Assembly: GCA_003024175.1 (NCBI GenBank)
Contig: MDYQ01000202.1
Location: 1 to 64,000, forward strand
DNA length: 64,000 nucleotides
Origin: Planoprotostelium fungivorum
Lineage: Eukaryota > Evosea > Variosea > Cavosteliida > Cavosteliaceae
Reading direction: 5' to 3'
Shown here: one piece after another, positions 48,441 through 60,004 of the stretch
How positions within the stretch are numbered: position 1 is the first letter of the stretch
How the letters are laid out: each line of letters begins with the position of its first letter
Notes under the pieces: generated by a model
What the model was told of the DNA's origin: nothing
The model's input: the letters and a program-made list of their open reading frames with translations, nothing else
The model's database searches: none
Made by a program: the position numbers and the translations under genes

Positions 48441-49866
48441 TTATAGACGACCTTCCGACTTCAATCCCTGCCACAGAGCCAGAGCCGCCAGTGCCTTCGC
48501 ATCTTTCGTCGTCCTCCACAGTGTCTTTAGAGGTACCAACCTCAACGATATCTTCTCTCCTATCGCCCTCTCAACCACGAAATCTGATCACGTGACCCAC
48601 CTTCGTCCAAGTTTCCCGTGAGTTTTCCCTCTAATTCCTTGATCTTCTGCAGGGGTAGCTTTTTACGGTACAAGAATAATCTGAGAAATTCATCGGAACC
48701 GCCGGGGGAGGTGTACACTCCAATCTGTACGAGTCAGTTTTCCCGCCAAAATTTTCCCGCCAAAAAATCACCTGACCGGCATCGACTTCTCCATCTCCTT
48801 CGCCCTCTCTACCCTCCTGTCGTCCCTTCAATCTGACGTCCGTGCATCATGATGTCCCTCACCTTCCTCTCTTCATCACGGATCGTCTGAAACGTGAGCT
48901 CGGTCAGATCAACCAACTCCTTCTCTTCGATCTCTAGTCCACATTCTTCCTTCAGTTCTTTCGCAGCCTGGCCCTCTCGTTACGAAGAGCGTGAAGAGGT
49001 GACGACCATCACCTGGCCGGCGAATTTTCCGCTCTCATCGACCATGCCTGCGGGTATTTCCACCATTCGAAAGGTTGCCATGGGGATACGAGGCTGTACG
49101 GTCAATATGACTTGAGGTTCTGAGAGGGGAGGTCAGCTATGTGATGTGTAGAGGTGGATGATGATGATGATCACCTTCGTTGCCTTCTTCAGCTTCTAAT
49201 ACGCACAACATGCCAACGGCACCACCTGATTGGTTCGTTAAATAGTGGAGAGGTGAGGAGGTGAGAAGGAAGATGAAGAGGAGGACAGATTCACCTCTCA
49301 TGAAGGTGACGCCGGGAACATGCTCGCCCGACTCTTGATCGGTAACTTCGGCGGTGAACTTGATGAAACCGATCTTCTGATGGGGTGGTTTTCCGAAAAG
49401 ATCCACGCTCTGTAATGTAATTGACTTGATGAGATAATTCTCATGTCTAGAGAGGTCGATTAGTAGAGTGTATAATGTATTTTCGATGACTCACTTGTGA
49501 ACGGATCTTCCCAAATTGTTCCACCAGTCGTTGAAAGGAGAAAATTTGAACAGTTTAGACTCGTCAATGTGTGACTTGAGATGTTCAGGTATGGTCACAT
49601 GCACAGGTGGGTGTTTAGCTGTCGTAGGTAACGACTTTGTGAACGTAGACATATTCCTTCTTATCGGCAGATGATTGACTCTGAGCGATCTCAGCATCAA
49701 TCGGTGTGACGCGTAATTTCTTCGTATTTTTGAATTCACTACAATGGATCTTTAAAATGAATGTGTTCATCTAATTTATTCATGAACGGTAGCTCAACAA
49801 CTGAGGAATGAGTCCCAGCTTGTGTTCGTGATCTGACTGCATGGTGGAGATCACAGTCGAGCCCAT
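48441..49866 (-). CDS. Nudix hydrolase, ADP-sugar pyrophosphatase type (AtNUDT14-like)
   Basis: Minus strand. Core exons: VHVTIPEHLKSHIDESKLFK, FSPFNDWWNNLGRSVHK, VTFMRG, GGAVGMLCVLEAEEG, QVILTVQPRIPMATFRMVEI, PAGMVDESGKFAG, and the Nudix helix AAKELKEECGLEIEEKELVD. Then GVYTSPGGSDEFLRLFLYRK and a C-terminal exon RAIGEKISLRLVPLKTLWRT with TKDAKALAALALWQGLKSEG, stop at 48441. 'TSPGGSDE' and the C-terminal helix match plant NUDT14 and relatives that split ADP-sugars. The Nudix box is interrupted by an intron. Start: ATG at 49652 (MSTFTKSLPTTAKHPPVHV) or, by an upstream exon, 49866 (MGSTVISTMQSDHEHKLGLI), which would add an Arg/Leu/Ser-rich stretch like a mitochondrial leader. One intron carries two GGCGGGAAAA boxes. 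Confidence 0.83.
48738..48767 (-). promoter_or_regulatory. Tandem E2F-like boxes in a Nudix-gene intron
   Basis: Plus-strand TTTTCCCGCCAAAA occurs twice back to back. It matches the classical E2F/DP site (TTTSSCGC, best TTTCCCGCC). It lies inside a short intron directly before the exon encoding GVYTSPGGSDEF. Function is inferred from the consensus only. Confidence 0.45.
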
Positions 49867-50294
49867 CTGTCCCTATCACAGATAGTATAGATCTTTTCGA
49901 CGGAGTGTGGTGCGTGAAGCACTTCGGCTGAATCAGATCAGCCCTCTAATTCTTCACCTCCATCCGCATCCAGAGCTCCACGCACACCTTCCTTTTCGAG
50001 CGTGCTTCGCGGGTTGCATCATCAATCTCAGCACAATCGATTGCGATCTACAATATAGACACTCCACACTGACCCATCGTCTACCTCTCGATGATCCTTT
50101 CTGTGTCTCATGGAAGGTGTTGCCCCAGTGAGGCGAGCTGTTAAGGTTCGTCGAACCCTGAATGATCATTTAAATTGGCTCTTCTCGGGCGCTAAACAAC
50201 GTCGACATAGCAGAGCCGCCTGCATCTTTAGAACATCTTGCCCGTAGGTCACCCTCGCCACTCTCCATCTCATACCGTTACATAATCTTCCAGT
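49867..50294. promoter_or_regulatory. Divergent promoter, Nudix / Rho GTPase
   Basis: 428 bp between opposite starts. It contains a hairpin AAGGTTCG-T-CGAACCCT-like element near 50140-50158. An open plus frame (49907-50131) has no convincing features. No tRNA can be folded here. Confidence 0.4.
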
Positions 50295-51399
50295 ATGGGT
50301 CAGGACATCAAGGTAATGGTCGTCGGAGACGGTTCAGTTGGAAAGACGTGTCTGCTCATCTCTTATACCACGAATTCCTTTCCAGGTGAATATCATTCTT
50401 CTCGCAGCCCATCTCTGTTCGCATCGTATGCTCTCTCTCGATCGGGAGATGATTTTCGAAATGCAACCCCGCAGGGGAAGCGGTTTCGATATCCGCGAGA
50501 GTCCCCTATGCTTTCATTCTCCTTCTTACGTCTCATCGTCGATTTCATCTGTTCGTGACACCGACTGCATTTTCGACTTTATAGAAGACATGTATAGAAG
50601 AAGATCGTGACTCTACGCAGGAGAGTATGTCCCCACGGTCTTTGACAACTACAATGCCAATGCCATCGTAGAGGGTAACCCGGTCAATCTTGGTCTCTGG
50701 GATACAGCAGGTGAATTAAAACGAGAGAAACAAATAAAGGCTAATTCATCACGTGCAGGATCGGACGAATATGACAGTCTGCGACCACTCAGCTATCCCG
50801 GTACCGATGTCTTCCTCATCTGCTTCTCGATTTTCTCCCCAGAGACATTTCACAACGTATACAAGAAGGTGAGCCCCACCCTCCACCATCTCCATTCCCA
50901 TATCAAATCCACCCCTCCATCATATCACCGGACGAGAGAAAGAGAGTTGACGATACGAACAGTGGTACGCTGAGATCACGGAGCACTCGCCAGACACGCC
51001 CATCATCATCGTAGGAACGAAGAGCGATCTGAGAAACAAACCCGAGGCAATCAACCACTTGAAGGAAAACCAACAAGAGCCAATCACCGAAGAGCAAGGC
51101 AGGATGTTGGCGGGAAAAATTGGCGCCAAGAAATACCTGGAATGCTCTGCACTCACCCAGGAGGGTCTGGCCAAGGTGGGAGGTCCCAAATTTCAAGTCG
51201 AAATTGAGACCCCGCAGGTGTTCGAAGAGGCCGTCAAAGTCATTTTGTTCCCCCAGAAAGAGGAAGAGAGCACAGAGAAGAAGGGTGAGCTTTAGACGCG
51301 AAGAGCGGCTGCATCATGGCTGACTCTGTCTCAGGAAAGAAGGAGAAGAAAGAGAAGAAGGAGAAGGGAGACAAGGACAAGGATTGTTCTATTCAATAA
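50295..51399 (+). CDS. Rho-family small GTPase (Rac/Cdc42-like)
   Basis: ATG at 50295 ([20 protein letters not shown]). G1 GDGSVGKT; switch [19 protein letters not shown] across a 240-nt intron; G3 [31 protein letters not shown]; the Rho-insert region [21 protein letters not shown]4 GTKSD; G5 [18 protein letters not shown]. The tail is [20 protein letters not shown]-rich and ends DCSIQ-stop at 51399, a CaaX box with a long polybasic stretch. YVPTVF is the Rho effector loop. The usual 'TAGQE' is TAGSDEY, with Ser in place of the Gln61 equivalent. Loss of that Gln normally lowers GTP hydrolysis, so this GTPase may be slow to switch off. It would control actin at the plasma membrane. Confidence 0.9.
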
Positions 51400-51755
51400 T
51401 TATTATGAGAAATAAATTCCACAAAGTCTGAGAGGTTATTTTCGTGAAACGAAATCATCCGTCACATCTGCTCTCATCGTCCACACAGAACAAGTCGACT
51501 TCTTCAGATAAATAAGACAAAAAGAAGACATGATAGACAAGGATTTGAGGATGAAGCTGTTGGCTGAGAGGAGCTCTTCATCGGAAGGAGAGCGAACGAG
51601 GGCGGAAGAAAGCAAGCTCCGGGGTTAAAAGTCCGAAAGACGTCATCTCTGAGATATCTTTTTCTCGGACTGTTCAAACCCGATCAGAAGAGTCAACTAA
51701 CGGTGAGCGGAGCTCTCGAACTTCATGCGAACAGACTCGAGCTGATCCTTTATAG
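51400..51755. other. Intergenic, Rho GTPase to aconitase
   Basis: 356 bp holding the Rho 3' end and the aconitase promoter. No gene seen. Confidence 0.4.
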
Positions 51756-54728
51756 ATGCTTGGACTAGCTACTCAGAGAACGCTCGTGGTGAGTAGTCAT
51801 TGGGGTAGGTTAGAAGTGGATGCTGAGAATGTGACAGAGCAACGCAAGGTCTTTTGCCACGGGAAAGGCCCCCAGCGCTCGCCTGAGCCGCTTTGACAAG
51901 GGACACATTGATTACGATAAGATCGCCAGCACCCTTGAGAAGTACAAGTCCTCTCAGACGAAGAATGAGCCCCTGACCCTGACCGAGAAGATCCTCTACG
52001 GTCACTTGGACGACCCCACCTCCACCAAGGTGAATATTTCTTCAACGTCACCAACCCATAGGCCCTCGTCACCATCTCGAAGAGGTTCTAAACGAAGACT
52101 CCAGATTGTCAGAGGTCAGACATATCTGAAGCTCAGACCCGATCGTGTCGCCATGCAGGACGCCACGGCCCAGATGGCCGTTCTCCAATTCATGTCCTCC
52201 GGTCTCCCTAAGACCCGGGTCCCCACCACCATCCACTGTGACCATTTGATCGAGGCCTACCAAGGTGGACCAAAGGATCTGGCTAAGGCCAAGACCACCA
52301 ACCAGGAGGTATACGACTTCCTCGCCAGGTACATTTTTCTCCCATTTTCACATTCCATATCGTCATATTCTAAATACAATCCAGTGCCGGACAGAAGTAC
52401 GGAATGGGATTCTGGAAACCAGGAAGTGGAATCATCCATCAGATCATCTTTGAGAACTACGCCTTCCCCGGAGGTCTCATGATCGGTACCGATTCTCACA
52501 CACCCAACGCCGGAGGTCTCGGTATGCTCGCCATCGGTGTCGGTGGTGCCGACGCCGTCGATGTCATGGCTGGTCTGCCATGGGAACTCAAGGCCCCCAA
52601 GGTCATCGGTGTCAACCTCACCGGAAAGCTCAACGGTGAGCCTCTTCCACCTTTACGTCACCATCATCCATCATCTCCAATCATGTCATATCACGTCCAT
52701 CACGCTCACTCGTCTCAGGCTGGTCCTCCGCCAAGGACGTCATCTTGAAGGTAGCCGGTATCCTTACCGTCTCTGGAGGTACCGACGCCATCGTCGAGTA
52801 CTTTGGAGAGGGAGTCGAGAGCATGTCCTGCACTGGAATGGGCACCATCTGCAACATGGGAGCTGAAATCGGAGCGACCACCTCTTTCTTCCCTTACAAC
52901 CAACGCATGGCCGAATTCCTCGAGTCCACCGGCAGAGCCGACATCGCTCAGACTGCCAACCACTACAAGTGACGATTCAAAGTTGAAAAGGTTGATTGAC
53001 GACTCCAGGGACTTTTTGAAGGCCGATGCGGGAGCTCATTACGATCAGATCATCAACATCGATCTCAACACTCTCGAGCCTCACGTCAATGGACCCTTCA
53101 CTCCAGATCTCGCCACACCCATCTCTCAACTGGCCGAGGCCGTTAAGAAGAACGGCTGGCCCGACGAGATCAAGGTCGGACTCATCGGTTCGTGCACAAA
53201 CTCTTCCTACGAAGACATGCAGAGATCAGCATCCATCGCCAAGCAGGCCCTCGACAAGGGAGTCAAGAGCAAGGCTGGCTTCATGGTCACACCCGGAAGC
53301 GAGCAGATCAGAGCCACCATCGCCAGAGACGGACAGATGGAGACTCTCGGTGCCATCGGTGGAGAGGGTGAGATCGTCATGACCTCATCTTCATCACCGT
53401 CATGACACTCGCAGTTCTCGCCAACGCCTGCGGTCCCTGCATCGGTCAGTGGAAGAGAACGGACGTAGAGAAGGGTCAACGCAACAGCATCGTCTCCTCT
53501 TACAACCGAAATTTCGCTCGTCGTAACGATGGTAACGAGGCGACCCACGCCTTTGTGACCTCTCCCGAGATTGTCACTGCCCTGTCCATCGCCGGACGCC
53601 TGTCTTTCAACCCACTGAAAGATACGCTCGTAGACAAGGATGGCAAGCCCTTCAGATTCGAGCCACCCTCTGGTGATTCTCTTCCCAGCCGCGGCTTTGA
53701 CGCAGGAGAGGACACCTACCAGGCGCCCGCCGAAGATGGCAGCGGCGTCACCGTGAAGATTGCCGCCAGCAGCGACAGACTCCAAGAACTCAAGGCATTC
53801 ACCGCCTGGGACGGAAAGAACTACGTGAGCGTTGTAGACGGTCGAATTTTCACTGAATTTCGTGCAGGAGGACCTTCAGGTGCTCATCAAGGCCAAGGGA
53901 AAATGCACGACCGACCATATTTCGATGGCTGGACCCTGGTTGAAGTACAGAGGACACTTGGACAACATCTCGAACAACTTGCTGATTGGAGCTACCAACG
54001 CAGAGAATGGAAAGGCCAACACCGTGAAAAACCAGTTCACCGGCGAGTTTGGTGCCGTACCCGACGTCGCGAGACAGTACAAGCAGAAGGGTGTGGGATG
54101 GGTCGTCATCGGAGACGAGAACTACGGAGAAGGTGAAGTCTTCTTTGCCTGATTCGATTCATCTTCATCCTTATTCTCTTCCTTCTTTCTTATTCTCTTC
54201 CTTATCTTTCTTATTCTCTTCCTTATCTTTCTTATTCTCGTCCTTATCTTTCTTATTCTCGTCCTTATCTTTATCCTCATCTCCTCTTATCTTTACCCTC
54301 ATTCTCGTGCTTATCCCTCATCCTTATTCTCCTTGTCTTATCTTTATCCTGATCCATTGCTCACCGTAGCCCCAGGTTCCAGCAGAGAGCACGCCGCCCT
54401 CGAGCCCAGACACCTCGGTGGAAAGGCTATCATTACCAAGTCCTTCGCTCGTATACACGAGACCAACCTGAAGAAGCAGGGCATGCTCCCCCTCACCTTT
54501 GTCAACAAGGCCGACTACGAGAAGATATCAGGTGACGACAGAGTCTCTATCTTGGGTTTGGACACCTTTGCCCCCGGCAGCCAGATCACGCTCAGAGTCC
54601 ACAAGGGACAAGGCAACGTGGACATTCCTCTGAAGCACACGTTCAACGAGGGACAGATCCAGTGGTTCAAGAAGGGATCCGCTCTCAATGCCATCAAGGA
54701 GGAGATCTTGTCGGGTGCCAGAGCTTAA
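51756..54728 (+). CDS. ACO2: Aconitate hydratase, mitochondrial
   Basis: ATG at 51756: [11 protein letters not shown], intron, [20 protein letters not shown] gives a clear mitochondrial leader. Full aconitase follows: [102 protein letters not shown] (first cluster Cys), [12 protein letters not shown] (other two Cys), [33 protein letters not shown] and [20 protein letters not shown], ending LSGARA-stop at 54728. All three [4Fe-4S] ligands and the substrate SSREH loop are present. It isomerises citrate to isocitrate in the TCA cycle. About ten introns; one (53826-53869) holds CGTTGTAGACGGTC and one near 54140-54370 is a long pyrimidine repeat. Confidence 0.95.
54165..54335. repeat. TTATTCTCTTCCTTATCTTTC tandem repeat in an aconitase intron
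   Basis: About eight imperfect copies of an 18-20 bp pyrimidine unit occupy the intron between NYGEG and [10 protein letters not shown]. Strong strand asymmetry (C/T on the sense strand). No coding role. Confidence 0.8.
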
Positions 54729-55024
54729 ATAGATGTCGATGTTCTCATGGGTTCCTGTCCTTGTTTGCATCATGATGATGTGATCGGAGTGAGGGAGATC
54801 TTCTACTATTCATCGACACGATTGGAAACTACTACATGCAGACAAAGGGTGAACGAGGCAGAGATTGTGGGAAGCTAAAAACCTACCTCTCCAATTTTGT
54901 CTCTTCTCGACACAAATCACTTCTCATCATTTAGATGCAGAGATCTCTTCATCACTTTGATCACTCCTCACACAAGAGCACGTTGATTGTATTCAGAGTT
55001 CAAGTTTTGTACTATCAACTTGTA
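54729..55024. other. Convergent 3' flanks, aconitase and GPI-type protein
   Basis: 296 bp with no gene. It must hold two poly(A) regions. Confidence 0.4.
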
Positions 55025-56236
55025 TTAAAACAGGGCCAGAACCAGGGCAGCGAAAGCCAAGGTGGGCACGACGTAAGCGGCAGAAGAGTGGGTGGTGGTA
55101 GAGATGCTGCCGCCGTTGTTGGTGCTGGAGGTGGAGTTGTTCGTGGTATCATAAGAGTATACTCCCCAGCTAGAAAAGTGGGAGACAGTCTGGGTGAACG
55201 TCTGGGCGTTCAAGTCCAAGTAGAAGCCGCTGGTTTGGATGACCCAGTTGAGAGAGACATCATCGAAGACGGCCCATCTCAGAGAGTGGGGGTCTACACC
55301 GTTCTGAGCTAAGACGGTGAGGTTGAATGAGAAGGTGATGTTGGCAGTCAAGTTGTTCTGGGCGGTGAGATCGATGTCGAAGAAGTAGCCGACGGACTTG
55401 GACTTGCGAGGAGAGGGGCGAGAAGAGTTGGAGTAAGAGGTCACCGTGAGGTTGGCGGTGGCATTGTTGTTGATGTTGAGGAAAAGGCCATCGTCATACT
55501 TGAACTTGTGCTCTCTTCCCTTCTCGATGGACTGCTTCTCTCCAAAGTTGCAGGGGAAGCTGACATTAGAGGGAACGACGGCGATGAAATAGACGGCAGT
55601 GTTGTCGGCGTTCAGTGTGTAGGTGATGGAATTGTTGGTGTTGGTGGATGGTACAGCTCCGTAAAAGTGGTTCTTCACAGAGACGTAGAAGAGGGAGAGG
55701 GTGCTGTTGGTGAGATCTCCCAAACGGTTGGAAGACACAGTGAGGGTGGCAGCAGTCACATTAACGGTGGGTGGGTACACGGTGAAGGCGTAGGCCAGTC
55801 CAAAGTCAGAGATCTTCTTGAGTCCATCTCTTCCATAATCCAAATCGTCGCTGAGTGATTTGATCATAAACAGAGAGACGTTGGCGGCGGCGGTGGTGGA
55901 GACGGCCAGGGTGAGGTTGACCTTTGATGAAATGGCGGCGGATCCGGAAGCACTGGCGCTGGTGTCGAATGCAATCAGGGGGAAGTCCAATCGGAAGCCT
56001 CCATAACCGTGGCGAGACTCCTTGTCTCCCTCAGAGAAGCCTCCGAAGTCGGTCTCATTCCTTCTGTAGTCATTCTCTCCATCGTCTTCGATCTTGGTGG
56101 GCCAAGTGAAGTTGCCTGGTCTAGACTGAGTACCGTTGAAAGTCACAGAACCATTGAAGGTCTGCGTGGAGTTGTCTCTGGCGCTCACGAAGGAGAGGGC
56201 AGCGATCACGAAGAGGGCGACAGTCAGGCTACGCAT
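55025..56236 (-). CDS. Secreted GPI-anchored-type cell-surface glycoprotein, intronless
   Basis: A single 403-codon frame on the minus strand from ATG at 56236. Signal peptide MRSLTVALFVIAALSFVSA; a Thr/Asn-rich N-terminus (STQTFNGSVTFNGTQSRPGN); a beta-rich middle with many N-glycosylation sequons (NVTAATLTVSSN, NNNATANLTVTSYSNSSRP, NNLTANITFSFNLTV). Near the C-terminus WVIQTSGFYLDLNAQTFTQT with VSHFSSWGVYSYD resembles the 'T.HFS.F.V' end of several eukaryotic surface-protein domains. It ends with a Ser/Thr/Asn linker and hydrophobic tail AAYVVPTLAFAALVLALF, as for GPI attachment. Being intronless is striking among its intron-dense neighbours; retroposition or strong expression could explain it. 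Function unknown; coat or adhesion protein likely. Confidence 0.8.
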   Translation of the reverse strand: MRSLTVALFVIAALSFVSARDNSTQTFNGSVTFNGTQSRPGNFTWPTKIEDDGENDYRRNETDFGGFSEGDKESRHGYGGFRLDFPLIAFDTSASASGSAAISSKVNLTLAVSTTAAANVSLFMIKSLSDDLDYGRDGLKKISDFGLAYAFTVYPPTVNVTAATLTVSSNRLGDLTNSTLSLFYVSVKNHFYGAVPSTNTNNSITYTLNADNTAVYFIAVVPSNVSFPCNFGEKQSIEKGREHKFKYDDGLFLNINNNATANLTVTSYSNSSRPSPRKSKSVGYFFDIDLTAQNNLTANITFSFNLTVLAQNGVDPHSLRWAVFDDVSLNWVIQTSGFYLDLNAQTFTQTVSHFSSWGVYSYDTTNNSTSSTNNGGSISTTTHSSAAYVVPTLAFAALVLALF

Positions 56237-56796
56237 GTTGGTACTTGTTCAGAATGATGACCGGATAGCCGGTCGAGTGGCGGCCACCTTAACACCCGAT
56301 AGAGGGGTTCTCATTCGAGATCTCAGCCGACACTGAACACATGTTTTATAGTAGATCTGCAGCCGTTGGTGTTGCCGACTTCAAATAAGAGGTTCTAAAG
56401 GTGGTGGTGCGACCGCTGTGACAGCCTCACTTACCGATCGATCCCGTGTAAACCGCGCGGCTCCAGCGAATTTATCAAACGAAAAGAAGATGGAATCGTC
56501 CCTGGTAAGCCCATCACACACGTCTGACTGCTGAAGCCCTCGTCCTTTAACTTCAAAGCTTGAAAATACTATCCCTCAGTGTCAATTCAATGTTGGGGTG
56601 AGGCTCTCTCGAAAGGGTTGAGAACTACTCAGAGCGATGTATTTCAGTGTTGGTGTGATGTTCTCCACGACCACAGTGCTGTGTCAACAGGGACAGTCAT
56701 CTGTGAAGAGTCGCCTGGGTCTCTCCTGATGAGATCTCGTCACAATGATCGAAGATGGACACGAGAGACAAAGACGATCTGTCGCTCAATTATTTA
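56237..56796. other. Intergenic, GPI-type protein promoter and MDR 3' flank
   Basis: 560 bp between two minus-strand genes. A plus-strand ATGGAATCGTCCCTGGTAAG (56490) looks like a short first exon with a donor, but no following exon can be found. I see no other feature. Confidence 0.4.
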
Positions 56797-58301
<1,505 letters not shown>

Positions 58302-60004
58302 TGTCTGTGTGTGTGGTTTATGATTTGCCGTCTGTAATTTGTGTTGCGAGCTGCTTGCGTCATCACGGAGAGTAATCGGGCGAACGGCTAATCGGAGAAT
58401 TGCGCTATTTTCCGCGGAAATGAACTGTTACAGTTCCGCGATCTCGGACTTTGTAGATCAAGTACATCGATGATCTGAGCAGGCGAGTGCTCCAACACTG
58501 TGCCTCCAGTGGTAAAGAATTATCAGGCATTACACCAGCTATCCTCTTACGCGCAAATGGCATCAGAGTGCGTGGCTTTGTCGCCACACAACCCCTAAAC
58601 CGCCATCACTGCCTTACGGTTTCCTCTCTCTGCTTCGATCAACAGGAGCACCATCCATCATCTCGTTCATTGAGGTTGAGGTTCAGTCAAATGTACCCGT
58701 CATCGCACGGTAACAAGCGCAAGAGGTTGAGCTCTGCACTTGTTTGCAAGATAACGAAGCGGTAACACTCAAGCATCGCCCACCACGCAGAGACAGTGTA
58801 AGTGACTGCATCTTCTCTATTGCTCAACACTACAGCCCCACTACACGCGTCGCCTCTACCTCCCGTGTGCTCTGAGAAGGTGTTATACTGCGGGATGGAT
58901 GGAGCGTGCAGGTGTTAAAGACACGGGTCTGATGGAGGAAGATGATGGGATAAAAACTGCTCGCCTCGCTGCGGCATACTGACCGTGTCATCTGTCACAG
59001 CTGTTGCTGTGACGCTTGCTCACATCCCGCTGTCGGACATCTTGCAGATCTCTCTCCTATATCCTCGAACAAACTGTAGACGATGGAACTGTCGATCACT
59101 ACAAATCTATAGGGAATACACAAGCACTGGCTTCAAGTTTCGCACAGCAACTCGTGCAGACATACACTTGCGCTCAGATGCAGGAGATCACGTTCATCTT
59201 TCTCTTCTTTGCTCTGACTTTCGACTATACTTAGATGCTGAGACAAGTATACTTCCACCTCAACAAGGTTCGACTTCTTTATTTGCAACGGCTACGAGAA
59301 ACAAACATATGGATGATGAGGGTAAGGGTTACATACAGTTCTCTTTATCTTTTCGAAACAAAACGTTCAGTCTAATGTCTCGTTCGTCTGTAGGTGGTAC
59401 GTGCTCATCATGTGTTGATCTTGTTCTTCCTCGTGGTCGAAGTATATGCGTCCCATCACGTCTTCCATGTTGCTTCCGACATGATGTCCATCGTTACTCA
59501 GACTCGTGAGAGTGTGCATCGTTGACCATCTGATGTCCTTCATTGATCTGATTGTCCTGGGGTGATCTGATGATGGGGTTCGCTAATCGGATGATGTGAA
59601 TCGCTGATGGTCTGGTGTGATTCATCAGGAGGGCATGGACATCTGGTGATGATGTCCTTCGAGGATCTGATGGTGGCCTTCGGTGATTTGTGATTGTCCC
59701 AAAGATGTTACCGTGATGATCGACCTCTTCGTGATATAAAGCTGCAGTCTGTGATGCATCTATCTGTTTGAGCGTAAGACATCACCTGAATGAGTTCTGA
59801 AAGATGACGATGATGGATCTTTCAAGACGATACTGACCGGAAATGGAGGCTCCATGTTTGAATCTCTTGGTTTGATTGTGAGAGGTATGTATCCATCATT
59901 ATTGCTTCTCGCCACTTTTGTTCTCAGCTATTTTTCATATATTCCTAAAATGATTGAGAGAGAAAGAGAGAATGTGATTCACCTCATCACGAGGTACAAA
60001 GTCA
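58302..60004. other. 1.7-kb region without a supported gene
   Basis: Between the MDR start and the CaaX protein. A plus frame of 174 codons (58985-59509) has no ATG near its head and an odd composition, so it is not called. Bases 59515-59700 contain degenerate TGATCTGATG/GGTGATCTG repeats. A short frame at 59854-60081 beginning MFESLGLIVRGMYPSLLLLA has one hydrophobic stretch and could be an upstream exon of the next gene. Confidence 0.4.

Noticed and set aside
54935-55858. Plus-strand frames over 54935-55312 and 55508-55858
   Set aside because: Antisense of the intronless 403-residue glycoprotein, which has a signal peptide, sequons and GPI-type tail in the other strand.
56490-56520. First exon ATGGAATCGTCCCTG followed by GTAAGC
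   Set aside because: No downstream exon with a coherent frame follows before the minus-strand MDR gene.
58985-59509. 174-codon plus frame in the 1.7-kb gap
   Set aside because: Begins with GTG rather than ATG, contains no known motif, and has a composition unlike the neighbouring proteins.
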